Origin: Facklamia lactis
Lineage (GTDB): Bacteria; Bacillota; Bacilli; Lactobacillales; Aerococcaceae
Length of the DNA: 64,000 nt
Assembly (NCBI RefSeq): GCF_015863205.1
Contig: NZ_JACBXQ010000002.1
Location: 454,203-518,202, forward strand
Direction of reading: 5' to 3'
Shown: in pieces, positions 26,939 through 35,986 of the stretch
Layout: each line of letters opens with the position of its first letter
Numbering within the stretch: the first letter of the stretch is position 1
The notes under the pieces: generated by a model
The model's database searches: none
Told to the model about the DNA's origin: nothing
Seen by the model: only the letters and a program-made list of their open reading frames with translations
Position numbers and translations under genes: made by a program

Positions 26939-27703
26939 TTAAATCATCAACTGACTTCTCTTATTATAAAACTCTTGATAAGCCATGTAACAAGCAATAA
27001 AAGAAGAAATAGCCGTCACTGAAATGAGCATAAACATTACAATAATTTGATAACGAATCGCTTGAACCGGATCAATTCCTGCAAAAATCAAACCAGACAT
27101 CATACCTGGTAAGCTAACCAAGCCAACCGTTTTGGTTCGATCAACAGATGGCGCCATTCCAGTCTTAATACTCTCTCTTACAATTGACATTGAGGCTTGT
27201 TTTTTGTCAGCACCTAGTGCTAATTTCTCTAAAACTTGCTGTCTTTGATCAGTAAATTTTGAATTTAATGACCGATAGACTACCCCAATTGCAGTCATCG
27301 CATTACTTGCAATCATCCCTGTAATGGGCACAATTTGTGAAGGTGTCCATTCAATCACACCCGAAAACACTAATATCACCAAAGACAAGGCTGTCCCAAT
27401 TCCAATAGATAATAATGATATTTTAAATGAATTATTAATCCCTTCACTTCGAGTATGGGCATTATAAGAAGCATTGAAAATAATAAAAAGAACCATAACA
27501 AGGGTTAGAATGGTATTGTCAACTCTAAGGACATAAGCTAAAACATAACCAATTAGGAACAATTGAATAACAGCTCTAACACCTGCTATCAAAATGTCAT
27601 TCCCTAATCCCAGCTTTTCCTTATAATCAATCAGCAAAGCCACTATTAGCAAGATCGATGATAAGAATAAGGAAAGATTACTAATCTCTAAACTATTCGT
27701 CAC
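26939..27703 (-). CDS. fetB: FetB-type (UPF0014) metal ABC exporter permease
   Basis: 254 residues from a GTG at 27703 with AAGGTGG upstream; the longer in-frame TTG is less likely. Seven membrane helices and the conserved 'NAMTAIGVVYRSL' and 'TVGLVSLPGMMSGLIFAG' blocks mark the YbbM/FetB family. In E. coli FetAB promotes iron efflux and protects against peroxide. The start overlaps the end of fetA by 11 bases, so translation is coupled. The substrate here is inferred. Confidence 0.88.
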   Translation of the reverse strand: MTNSLEISNLSLFLSSILLIVALLIDYKEKLGLGNDILIAGVRAVIQLFLIGYVLAYVLRVDNTILTLVMVLFIIFNASYNAHTRSEGINNSFKISLLSIGIGTALSLVILVFSGVIEWTPSQIVPITGMIASNAMTAIGVVYRSLNSKFTDQRQQVLEKLALGADKKQASMSIVRESIKTGMAPSVDRTKTVGLVSLPGMMSGLIFAGIDPVQAIRYQIIVMFMLISVTAISSFIACYMAYQEFYNKRSQLMI

Positions 27704-28352
27704 TTTCTTCAACCACCTTCCCAGCTTCAATCTTAATTAAACGTGAGGCCTCTTCCATATCTTTTTGATTATGCGTAACTGCTAGCACTGTGATACCATT
27801 TTCGACTATTAACTTATCAATCAATTGATTAATCACATCTCGATTCGCTTGATCGAGCGAGCTGGTTACTTCATCTAAGAGAATAACTTTAGGCTGATAC
27901 ATTAAGTTTCTCACTAAAGCGATTCTCTGCTTTTCTCCCCCCGAAAGGTCATTAACGGACTTTTCTAAATAGGAACGAGAAAGCCCTACTTCTTCTAATA
28001 AGAACTCTGCTCTCGTCATGTCTAATTCTTCCCCTCGAATCTGAGCAGGGAACGACAAATTATCTTCTACTCTTTGATCAAATAGGGCCGCATTTTGAAA
28101 AAAATAAGAAACCTCTTTCCGATAATCATAAGGATTTATATTTTCAATATCGTTTCCTTGATAATATATTTTCCCTTGACTAGGTGAAATGACCGATCCA
28201 ATCAATTTTAATAAAGTACTTTTCCCACTTCCAGATGGTCCTGAAAAAAGCACTTTTTCCCCTTCTTTTATTTGTAAGGAAATATCTTCTAGGATATGTT
28301 TTCCATCAGCAAAAAAGCTGACATTTTCTAATTTTAAAATGGCGTCTTTCAC
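27693..28352 (-). CDS. fetA: FetA-type ABC transporter ATP-binding protein
   Basis: 219 residues from GTG 28352, close to the usual 225; an in-frame GTG 31 codons upstream gives an unusual basic leader without a ribosome site. GPSGSGKST (Walker A), LSGGEKQR (signature) and ILLDEVTSSLD (Walker B with the Ser of FetA-like ATPases) are intact. Its partner is the permease that follows. The start lies about 90 bases from the divergent MFS promoter, so both may share one control region. Confidence 0.88.
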   Translation of the reverse strand: MKDAILKLENVSFFADGKHILEDISLQIKEGEKVLFSGPSGSGKSTLLKLIGSVISPSQGKIYYQGNDIENINPYDYRKEVSYFFQNAALFDQRVEDNLSFPAQIRGEELDMTRAEFLLEEVGLSRSYLEKSVNDLSGGEKQRIALVRNLMYQPKVILLDEVTSSLDQANRDVINQLIDKLIVENGITVLAVTHNQKDMEEASRLIKIEAGKVVEESDE

Positions 28353-28438
28353 ACCTTTCCCCCCCACTTTTTTTCTTTTACCCACTCTAATTATATTGAT
28401 TTTAAATAAGCTTGCAAAGTTTCTGCTTATAAATAAAC

Positions 28439-28466
28439 TTGACACTCCGTTAAAGAAGTTTATAAT
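28439..28466 (+). promoter_or_regulatory. Near-consensus promoter of the MFS gene
   Basis: TTGACA (28439-28444) and TATAAT (28461-28466) are both perfect, 16 bases apart. This is the strongest promoter in the window and would need tight repression. Confidence 0.85.
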
Positions 28467-28470
28467 TTAA

Positions 28471-28487
28471 ACCGACAGCTTGTCGGT
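28471..28487. promoter_or_regulatory. TetR-type palindromic operator at the MFS start point
   Basis: ACCGACAGCTTGTCGGT is a perfect seven-base inverted repeat with a three-base centre, covering the expected transcription start. Shape and position resemble operators of TetR-family repressors of efflux pumps. No such repressor gene is in the window. Confidence 0.65.
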
Positions 28488-28516
28488 ATCCAAATAAATT
28501 GAAAGAAGGCTAGTAA

Positions 28517-29815
28517 ATGAAGACTTTAAATAAGCAAAAACCGTTTTATTTGTTTCTAATTTTATGGATAGGTGCATTGATCAATACGATTGGAAGTGGT
28601 CTCACTACATTTGTTCTAACAGTCTCTATCTATCAAGAGACCCACTCAACTTTTCTAATGAGTCTAGTAGCCATTATCGGCTTGTTCCCCCGAATAATTT
28701 GTTCTCCTTTAGCAGGCGCATTAGTTGATCAGTACGATCGACGTCTTTTATTAATTTTGGGTGATGGTTTTTCAGGTCTTGGTGTCATTCTCATCTATTT
28801 CCAACTCAAAAGTCACTCCCCCGTAAGCCAGCATCTATTCTTAGTACTTTTAGGTTTAACGATCTCCGCTATTTTTTCCTCAATGACAGTCCCAGCTTTG
28901 AAAGCTTCTATTTCTGATATTTTGACTCAAGATCAATACGCACAAGCTGCAAGTATGTTACAAATTAATGATTCCGCGACCTATCTGATCTCGCCTATTC
29001 TCGCCAGTTTTTTATTAAGGTATATGCCTCTCACTCAAATTTTATTGATTGACTGTTTAACTATCATTGTGACTTTAATTTGTACTTATTTAGTAAAAGT
29101 CTCTATCCGTAGCCATCATACGATAGAAACACATAGCATCAATACTTGGTTCTATTTAAAAGAAGGGAATCGCTATCTAAAGAACCATCCTAATGTCCTA
29201 CTTCTCATTGTCTACCTCAGTTTAATCACATTTTTTATTGGTTTTATTCAAGTTTTAATCACTCCCGTCTTGATTGATATGGCTGGCCCACAAGTATATG
29301 GAACCGTTCTTACTATTGCTGCAAGTGGAATGTTAGTTTTTGGAATATATATCAGTATACGTCCTATTCAAAAACATTATCTCAAGATCGTTTTTATTTC
29401 GCTCATTTTTGCTGGACCAATGATTATGTTGATAGGTATGATTAACCATATCGTGATTATCACTTGTTTTGCCTTCTTGTTGTTCGGATCGCTCGTTTTT
29501 ACTAATGTGTCACTCGACTACCTAATTAGGGTCAATGTTTCCAATGAGTATTTAGGTCGAGTTTTAGGTTGGGCGTTCAATATTTCGCAATTTGCTTATT
29601 TATTATCATACATATCAGCAGGTTTATTAGCCGACCATTATTTTAACCCCTTATTAGTAAATAATGGCCCTTTAGCCTCTTCTATAGGAAAAATATTTGG
29701 AACGGGACCTAGCAGAGGAACGGCATTATTAATCAGTTTAGCTGGCATTCTTTTAATCTTAGCTACTATTATAGGCACTCAGAATAAAAGACTCACTACC
29801 TTGAAAGAACAATAA
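28517..29815 (+). CDS. MFS efflux transporter (EntS-like MFS_3 type)
   Basis: 432 residues with 12 membrane helices. The GALVDQYDRR loop between helices 2 and 3 is MFS motif A, and the overall length and 'AASMLQINDSATYLISPILASFL' segment fit the macrolide/enterobactin exporter group. It probably expels a drug or a siderophore-like compound; the substrate is unknown. ATG behind AGAAGG. It has a near-perfect promoter with a palindromic operator on top, so it is likely induced by its substrate. It is divergent from fetAB. Confidence 0.85.
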   Translation: MKTLNKQKPFYLFLILWIGALINTIGSGLTTFVLTVSIYQETHSTFLMSLVAIIGLFPRIICSPLAGALVDQYDRRLLLILGDGFSGLGVILIYFQLKSHSPVSQHLFLVLLGLTISAIFSSMTVPALKASISDILTQDQYAQAASMLQINDSATYLISPILASFLLRYMPLTQILLIDCLTIIVTLICTYLVKVSIRSHHTIETHSINTWFYLKEGNRYLKNHPNVLLLIVYLSLITFFIGFIQVLITPVLIDMAGPQVYGTVLTIAASGMLVFGIYISIRPIQKHYLKIVFISLIFAGPMIMLIGMINHIVIITCFAFLLFGSLVFTNVSLDYLIRVNVSNEYLGRVLGWAFNISQFAYLLSYISAGLLADHYFNPLLVNNGPLASSIGKIFGTGPSRGTALLISLAGILLILATIIGTQNKRLTTLKEQ

Positions 29816-30008
29816 TTCTAACATTGGTAGAGCTCAGCTAGAAATCAACAGTGAGGTTAACTAATTTCTCCCAGTTGATAGCGTTTATTTCTTTTTTATA
29901 AACACATCCCGTTTTATTGATCACTCAAGCATCAAGACAATTCATAATATGCGGCATCACTCTACTATACCCACGAGTAAAGTCTAGGTTGAACGAACAC
30001 AAAATAAT

Positions 30009-30040
30009 ACAGCATTGTTCGGAATGTAGAACGCTGCTGT
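30009..30040 (-). terminator. Probable terminator after pepT
   Basis: On the minus strand ACAGCA/TGCTGT and inner GTTC/GAAC arms form a hairpin followed by an AT-rich tract. It lies 32 bases after the pepT stop. Confidence 0.55.
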
Positions 30041-30071
30041 ACTATTTAATCTTCAATTAAGTCAATATCTA

Positions 30072-31289
30072 TTATGATTCATTTTTCGCATTAATTTCTG
30101 CTAATTTAATAATCACATCAATAGCTTTTTCCATTTGATTTAGCGACAAGAACTCATACCGGCCATGAAAATTATAACCTCCCGTAAACATATTTGGACA
30201 AGGTAAGCCCATATAGGATAATTGTGCTCCATCTGATCCTCCTCGGATGGGTTTGATATCAGGCTCCACTCCCGCTTCCTTCATGGCTTGCTCTAGCATT
30301 TCTACAATATGCATATAAGGAAGTATTTTTTCTTTCATATTATAATAGGTATCTTCTATTTCTAGGCTTATAATATCCCCATATTTACTACTTAAATAAG
30401 CTATGATATGCTCAAATGTTTTTTTCTTCTGATTAAATAATTCTTTGGAATGATCACGAATTATATAAACCATCTCCACTTCTCCGACATTTCCCTTCAA
30501 TTCATCTAATAAATAAAATCCTTCATAACCTTCTGTATACTCTGGTTTTTCATTTACAGGAAGCAGGCTCTCAATTTCCATCGCAACTCTTAAAGCATTA
30601 ACCATCACATTTTTAGCTGATCCCGGATGAACATTCTTTCCTTGAATATTAATTTTCACCGTTGCGGCATTAAAATTTTCATATTCCATTCCACCATTTA
30701 GACCACCATCAACAGTATATGCAAATTCAGCACCAAATTTTTCAACATTGAACTTATGTGGGCCTCGTCCGATCTCTTCATCTGGAGTAATCGCTAAACG
30801 AATATCACCATGTTTGATTTCAGGGTGGTTGATCAATCGTTCAGCAACAGCCATCAAGATAGCAATTCCTGCTTTGTTATCCGCTCCTAACAAGGTTGTC
30901 CCGTCGGTCGTAATCAATCGCTCTCCGACTAAATCCTTTAAAAAAGGAAAGTCTGTAACTGTCATTTGATAGTCATCGTTTAATTTGATGTCTCCACCTT
31001 GATAATCAACGATTTGAGGATTAGTACATTTCCCATCCATTTCAGTAGCCGTATCTAAGTGAACAATCAGTCCAAAAGTCGGAGCTTCTTTTACATTACC
31101 TGGAATCGTTGCATAAACATATCCGAACTCATCTTGTTCAATATCTGTAAGTCCAATATCTTTGAAATCTTCAACCACTACTCTACCTAATTCCATCTGA
31201 CCTTCTGATGATGGACATGTTTCAGATTTAGGGTCACTTTGACTATCAATTGCGAAGTATTTAAATAAACGTTCAATATTTTTATCCAT
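30072..31289 (-). CDS. pepT: Peptidase T (tripeptidase)
   Basis: 405 residues of the M20B family. Cytosolic aminopeptidase that takes the N-terminal residue off tripeptides. Metal and catalytic residues are H77 and D79 in VHLDT, D137 in GADNKAG, E171-E172 in PDEEIGRG, and the 'PIRGGSDGAQLS' block near the end. ATG behind AGGAGG. It is cotranscribed with the YfcC-family transporter, 29 bases downstream of it, which suggests that the transporter brings in peptides or amino acids. Confidence 0.94.
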   Translation of the reverse strand: MDKNIERLFKYFAIDSQSDPKSETCPSSEGQMELGRVVVEDFKDIGLTDIEQDEFGYVYATIPGNVKEAPTFGLIVHLDTATEMDGKCTNPQIVDYQGGDIKLNDDYQMTVTDFPFLKDLVGERLITTDGTTLLGADNKAGIAILMAVAERLINHPEIKHGDIRLAITPDEEIGRGPHKFNVEKFGAEFAYTVDGGLNGGMEYENFNAATVKINIQGKNVHPGSAKNVMVNALRVAMEIESLLPVNEKPEYTEGYEGFYLLDELKGNVGEVEMVYIIRDHSKELFNQKKKTFEHIIAYLSSKYGDIISLEIEDTYYNMKEKILPYMHIVEMLEQAMKEAGVEPDIKPIRGGSDGAQLSYMGLPCPNMFTGGYNFHGRYEFLSLNQMEKAIDVIIKLAEINAKNES

Positions 31290-31318
31290 AATTTCCTCCT
31301 AAAGTTTATGATATTCTT

Positions 31319-32905
31319 TTAAAAAGCAACTTGAATTCCCAACATGATAATCGCAAAAATACCGATAATAATCATCAAAGGAAGCACAAATTTCAGCCAT
31401 TTATCATAACTGATTCCAACTAATTCTAATGTTGCCAAAATTAATCCAGTCGGTGTTATAAAAGCCATTAACCCCTGACCATAATTATAGGCAGAAACCA
31501 CTACATCACGTCCCACATTCACAACATCTGCTAAAGGGGCTATGATTGGCATTGACAGAGAAGCTAAGCCCGAAGAAGAAGGTATAAAAATCCCTAAAAA
31601 ACTATACAAGATCATTTGTACCACAGCAAAAGCAAAACCATTCATTTTAGAAATAATGACGGACGATCCGTTTAAGAAAGTATCTGAAACCATCCCATTA
31701 TCAAGAATAATATTAATGCCTCTTGCCACCCCTATAATAAGAGCAACACTGACTAAACTAGAAGCTCCGGTTAGGAACGTTCCCACCACTTCTTTTTCAG
31801 ACAAGCCTGATAAAATCATAATCAGCAATGCAACAAACAAGAATAACGCTGACATCTCTTCAAACATCCACCCATGTACGACTACTCCCCAAATCATCAC
31901 AAGAAAAGCGAGAGCAAAAATAACAAGACTAATACTTTTACGCCAATTAAAAGTATGAACCTCATCGACATTATAATTTTCTAAAAACTTTTCCCTTATC
32001 GCAGGCATCTCTTCCGCGACTAAAGAATTATTCGGATCTTCTTTAACTCGTTTTGCATACCGATAAACATAGACAAGAGCAATGAGCGTTGCTCCAATTA
32101 AACCGATGATTTTATATGGGAGACTTTCTGCCAATGAAATACCGGCAGCATTAGAGGCAATGACGACAGAGAATGGATTGACCGTTGAAAACATTGTACC
32201 GATAGCAGAACCTAAAAAGATTCCAGAAATACATACTAAAGCATCAAATCCTGACGCTAGGAAGATTGGCATCAGTATAGGATAAAATGCAATAGTTTCT
32301 TCAGCAAAACCGAATGTCGTTCCCCCAAGAGAAACTAATGACATGATAATCGTCACTAAAAGAAACTCTCTTCCTTTCGTTCTTTTTGACAATGCTGCTA
32401 CACCTGCAGCAAAGGCCCCTGTCTTGTTCAGGACCTCAATAATACCGCCCAAAATTAACACGAACGTTATAATCCCTATACTTTCTGCGACACCTTGGAT
32501 AGGAGCCTTGAGTACTTCAATAAAATTTTGAGATCTCTGTTCAAGCTTTTGGTAAGTTCCCGGAATAGCTACCGGTTTTAAAACTTTTCCATCTTTAAAG
32601 TTTTGTAAAGGAATAGATATATTGTGTTCTTGCAAAACTTCTTCATTCGCTTCAAGTTTACTTTCACTTCCATCAATTCCTATCTTAGTAAATTGACTCG
32701 TCTCTGGATCATACTGTAAGCGTTCAAAAGACCCTGCAGGTACAGTATAAGTCAATATTGAAGCTAGGAATAATATAATAAATAAGACGGTAAAGGCAGT
32801 AGGAAAAGATAACTTCTTTTTTTCTTTTATTTTTTCTCTTGATTTATTATCTTGCATTTTTACAACATTTTCTTCCTGTGGAATATTTTTCCGATCATTT
32901 ACCAT
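31319..32905 (-). CDS. YfcC-family transporter
   Basis: 528 residues from ATG 32905, which has GGAGG nine bases upstream; an in-frame ATG five codons earlier overlaps that site. About 12-13 membrane helices follow a basic N-terminal tail, with an outer loop at about 70-130 and signature stretches 'GGTTFGFAEETIAFYPI' and 'PSSSGLASLSMPIIAPL'. The family is in the ion-transporter superfamily and is thought to carry basic amino acids or C4-like compounds. It is in an operon with pepT, whose product suggests peptide or amino-acid uptake. Confidence 0.85.
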   Translation of the reverse strand: MVNDRKNIPQEENVVKMQDNKSREKIKEKKKLSFPTAFTVLFIILFLASILTYTVPAGSFERLQYDPETSQFTKIGIDGSESKLEANEEVLQEHNISIPLQNFKDGKVLKPVAIPGTYQKLEQRSQNFIEVLKAPIQGVAESIGIITFVLILGGIIEVLNKTGAFAAGVAALSKRTKGREFLLVTIIMSLVSLGGTTFGFAEETIAFYPILMPIFLASGFDALVCISGIFLGSAIGTMFSTVNPFSVVIASNAAGISLAESLPYKIIGLIGATLIALVYVYRYAKRVKEDPNNSLVAEEMPAIREKFLENYNVDEVHTFNWRKSISLVIFALAFLVMIWGVVVHGWMFEEMSALFLFVALLIMILSGLSEKEVVGTFLTGASSLVSVALIIGVARGINIILDNGMVSDTFLNGSSVIISKMNGFAFAVVQMILYSFLGIFIPSSSGLASLSMPIIAPLADVVNVGRDVVVSAYNYGQGLMAFITPTGLILATLELVGISYDKWLKFVLPLMIIIGIFAIIMLGIQVAF

Positions 32906-33324
32906 GTTATTTTCCTCCATAAATTATGTTTAACTACCATAAAAGTTCAAAACCCATCTTTCCTTTATGGTCGTTTCCAAATTATAATCAGATAATTTTC
33001 GTCATTTGAAACATCTAAGACCTTTTAATTCCAACCTCATCCTCAGTAACTCGATATACACCTCGATATCAATAATAATCACTTTCACTTAGTTTCCGAT
33101 ATAAAAAGCCAAACTATCTTTGAAACAGAATCCTCCATAATTCTTTTAATTTATTCTTGTGAAACACCGCAACAAAGAAACAAAATGAAATAAAAATTAT
33201 ATGATTAATAAGACAATAAAAACAGCTCCCACCTATTCAATTCCAAAACCTCTAAAGAAATAGTTGTTTCCAAAAACTTAAACATCATATCCCTTCGACT
33301 TAAAGGAAGTGTTACTTTAAGCAT

Positions 33325-33373
33325 TGAAAACCATTTCAAAAATTAGTATATACAACGCTGAAAACCGTTACAA
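33325..33373 (-). promoter_or_regulatory. YfcC-pepT promoter between two cre-like sites
   Basis: On the minus strand TTGTAA (33368-33373) and TATACT (33345-33350) are 17 bases apart. A cre-like site at 33359-33372 covers the -35 and a second one at 33325-33338 lies just past the start point. Each matches 13 of 14 positions of the CcpA consensus. Confidence 0.65.
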
Positions 33374-33743
33374 TAAAATTTGTATAAACATTTTATTATT
33401 AAATGATAAAAAATTAATAAAAGCATCCGTAAATTTTAAGTGAAAAATTCATTTATTATTGATAGCCTATTTTTTAATTTCAAAAACTTTATAATTAAAC
33501 ATACTAAAATAACCTATATAGACCCATTATCAGATTCATCGCAAGCTATTAAATAGCTTTTCTTTTGTTTTAAAAAATCGATCAAATTAAAATCAACCCA
33601 TCGTTTTTTAATAATTTATTAACCATCATTTTTTATTTTTTTAAAAAAATCGAACAAATGAATACCTTAAAAAGGGAAACAATTCTTTAGTTTCTAATCA
33701 TATTTTCTAAAATAATTTTTAGACACCGCTTCAAATAATGTAA

Positions 33744-33773
33744 TAAAAAAAGACCGGATTAATCATCCGGTCT
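33744..33773 (-). terminator. Terminator of the acyl-CoA operon
   Basis: On the minus strand AGACCGGAT and ATCCGGTCT around a five-base loop, followed by seven Ts. It lies just after the last gene of the operon. Confidence 0.92.
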
Positions 33774-33791
33774 TGCCTATTGATTCATTAA

Positions 33792-35000
33792 CTAAACAAA
33801 AGCTCCCATGCCTGTAATCTCTCTACCGACTATCAAAGCATTCACTTCATGTGACCCTTCATATGTATAAACAGCTTCTGCATCTGCGAAGAAACGTGCC
33901 ACGTCTGTTTCTAAAGTAATACCATTCCCGCCACATGTTTCACGAGCTAATGCCACTGTTTCTCTCATTCTTAACGAGTTTGACATTTTTGCTAACGAAG
34001 AGTTGAACATTTCATATTCTCCAGCTTCCATTAATTCAGCAATTCTGACAGAAAAGCTAATAGCTGTAGTAGTATTGGCTAACATGCGTGATAATTTTTC
34101 TTGAACTAATTGGAAACCTGCTACTTTACGATCAAACTGATCACGCTCTGTCGTATATTTCAATGCAGCTTTATAGGCTCCACCTGTTACCCCTGTTGCA
34201 ATATGAGCAACATCAGCACGTGTATGAATTAAGATTCGAGCCACGTCTTTAAAGCCATTAATATTTGGTAAACGATCTACGTCAGGTACCTCAACATTTT
34301 CCATTGTAATATGTCCATTCTGTACACAACGTAGTGATATTTTTTGTTGAACAGGATCTGCTTTATAGCCTGGTGCTCCTTTACGAACAATGAAGCATTT
34401 AATTTTACCATCCTCCACATCACGTGCAAATACAGGCACAATATCCGCAGAATCAGCCCCACCAATCCAACGTTTCTCACCATTTAAAATCCACTTATCA
34501 CCTTTACGCTCAGCTGTAGTAGCTAGCCCACCCGCAATATCAGATCCATGATCAGGTTCTGTAAGTGCAAAACATGTTTGCCATTCAAAATTTCTTACTT
34601 TTGTTCCAAACTCCTCAATTTGCTCTTCACTACCTCCAAGAAGAATCGTGTTATATCCTAACCCACCATGTACAGTATAGAAAGTAGCAATCGAAGTATC
34701 AAAGCTTGCTAATTCGTAATATAAAAACGCATTATAAATTTGACTAGCTTTTAATTTATCGTCACGTCCCTCAAATAGTTTGGGACTGTTCATAATTCCT
34801 GCATCTGCTAATTTATAGAAAGCTTCAAAAGGAAATTCTGCTTTTTCCCAGTATTCATTAATAACTGGACGTATTTCTTTTTCAATTATCTGACGTACTT
34901 CATAGAGCACTTCTGCTTCACCTTGAGTTAATTTATCCGCATAACGATATACATCCTCAGGATACAATTCTCTTACAATTTGTTCTTTTGTCATTGTCAT
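33792..35000 (-). CDS. Acyl-CoA dehydrogenase, glutaryl-CoA-dehydrogenase/ACX4-like
   Basis: 402 residues from ATG 35000 with GGAGG eight bases upstream. The flavin fold is intact: 'CFALTEPDHGSD' and 'WILNGEKRWIGG' are acyl-CoA dehydrogenase signatures. The C-terminus 'YTYEGSHEVNALIVGREITG' matches glutaryl-CoA dehydrogenases and plant short-chain acyl-CoA oxidases, with the catalytic Glu at 381. It is the last gene of the seven-gene operon. Oxidation of a short acyl-CoA is likely. Whether electrons go to an Etf or to oxygen is unknown, and no Etf genes are near. Confidence 0.85.
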   Translation of the reverse strand: MTMTKEQIVRELYPEDVYRYADKLTQGEAEVLYEVRQIIEKEIRPVINEYWEKAEFPFEAFYKLADAGIMNSPKLFEGRDDKLKASQIYNAFLYYELASFDTSIATFYTVHGGLGYNTILLGGSEEQIEEFGTKVRNFEWQTCFALTEPDHGSDIAGGLATTAERKGDKWILNGEKRWIGGADSADIVPVFARDVEDGKIKCFIVRKGAPGYKADPVQQKISLRCVQNGHITMENVEVPDVDRLPNINGFKDVARILIHTRADVAHIATGVTGGAYKAALKYTTERDQFDRKVAGFQLVQEKLSRMLANTTTAISFSVRIAELMEAGEYEMFNSSLAKMSNSLRMRETVALARETCGGNGITLETDVARFFADAEAVYTYEGSHEVNALIVGREITGMGAFV

Positions 35001-35038
35001 TTTTATTTCCTCCATAATTAAATAGTTTTATTTTTTGC

Positions 35039-35938
35039 TTAAGCTTCTTGTGGAAAGCGATCTTGGTTCTCAGTAATAGGAATTAATGATGGTCTTGAAC
35101 ATTTCATTCCTTCACGTATTGCTTTCCCATCTTCTGTATATCTAATCATTCTGTAAAATGGATCATGATAAAAAATAAACCGATAATTTTTTGTCAACGC
35201 TTCCAACATCAATTCTTCTTTTGCCGCAATAGAGTCCATTGGATAATCATCCACACCTCCAACCCATAAAGGATTGGTATGAACACAACTTAATAACAAA
35301 TCAGATAAATGAATAACTGTCTCATCTTTCTGTTCAAAACGAACAATTGATAGACCATTCGAATGACCACCTCTGTGCTCCATGGTTATACCAGGCGTCA
35401 CTTCTATTTCATTTGAGAAAGTGATTACTTGATCGCTGATCGCTTGCCAGTTTTCTTTTAAATAAGTTCCCTTAGTACGGTTATTTGGCGATCTAACCTC
35501 ATCCCATTCAATTTCACTCATATAAATATCTGCATTAGGAAAAGTTGAATAAAAACAATCATTTTCTTTATACGTTAACCCGGATGCATGATCATTATGC
35601 ATATGTGTCATTAATACAACATCAATGTCCTCTCTGCCTAAATTCAATTGAGAAAGATTAGAATCAACGTCAAAAGAACTTTTAATTCCCGTATTCTTGA
35701 TTAATTTTTCTGGCATTTTTTCCACATTAAAACTAGCATCAATCAAATAATTTTTACCTAAATATTGAATAAGAATCGGATCACAAACTGATGGCATTTG
35801 ATTATTTTCATTATAGGGATAATAACGACCCCAAACTGCTCTGGGGACAGGGCCAAATAGTGTCCCACCATCAGTTAGCACCTTACATCCTTCTAGCCAA
35901 GTAAATGTCATATCATAAAAGATGAATTGATCTAACAT
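35039..35938 (-). CDS. Metallo-beta-lactamase-fold hydrolase (YtnP-like)
   Basis: 299 residues, ATG behind GGGAGGT. H112-x-H-x-D-H117 and the later 'HRGGHSNGLS' His are the two-metal site; 'LSDLLL' gives the bridging Asp. The long N-terminal segment and size resemble YtnP-type lactonase-like proteins. In an acyl-CoA operon a lactone or thioester hydrolase is more likely than quorum quenching, but this is inference. It lies between the CoA-transferase and the last dehydrogenase gene. Confidence 0.8.
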   Translation of the reverse strand: MLDQFIFYDMTFTWLEGCKVLTDGGTLFGPVPRAVWGRYYPYNENNQMPSVCDPILIQYLGKNYLIDASFNVEKMPEKLIKNTGIKSSFDVDSNLSQLNLGREDIDVVLMTHMHNDHASGLTYKENDCFYSTFPNADIYMSEIEWDEVRSPNNRTKGTYLKENWQAISDQVITFSNEIEVTPGITMEHRGGHSNGLSIVRFEQKDETVIHLSDLLLSCVHTNPLWVGGVDDYPMDSIAAKEELMLEALTKNYRFIFYHDPFYRMIRYTEDGKAIREGMKCSRPSLIPITENQDRFPQEA

Positions 35939-35986
35939 ATTCTACCTCCCTTCTATCAGCAATTCAGAATATAAACCTAACTCATA

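Larger units (their letters stand above)
32906..33790. other. Long AT-rich spacer and putative 5' leader of the YfcC gene
   Basis: About 885 bases without a credible gene. The left 430 bases would be the untranslated leader of the YfcC-pepT message if the promoter at 33345-33373 is used. Two cre-like sites and the promoter lie near 33325-33373, and the terminator of the acyl-CoA operon is at the right end. The stretch 33380-33740 is extremely AT-rich with homopolymer runs and nothing else recognisable. Confidence 0.6.

Noticed and set aside
31542..31958. 138-codon plus-strand frame
   Set aside because: Antisense shadow of the YfcC-family transporter gene.
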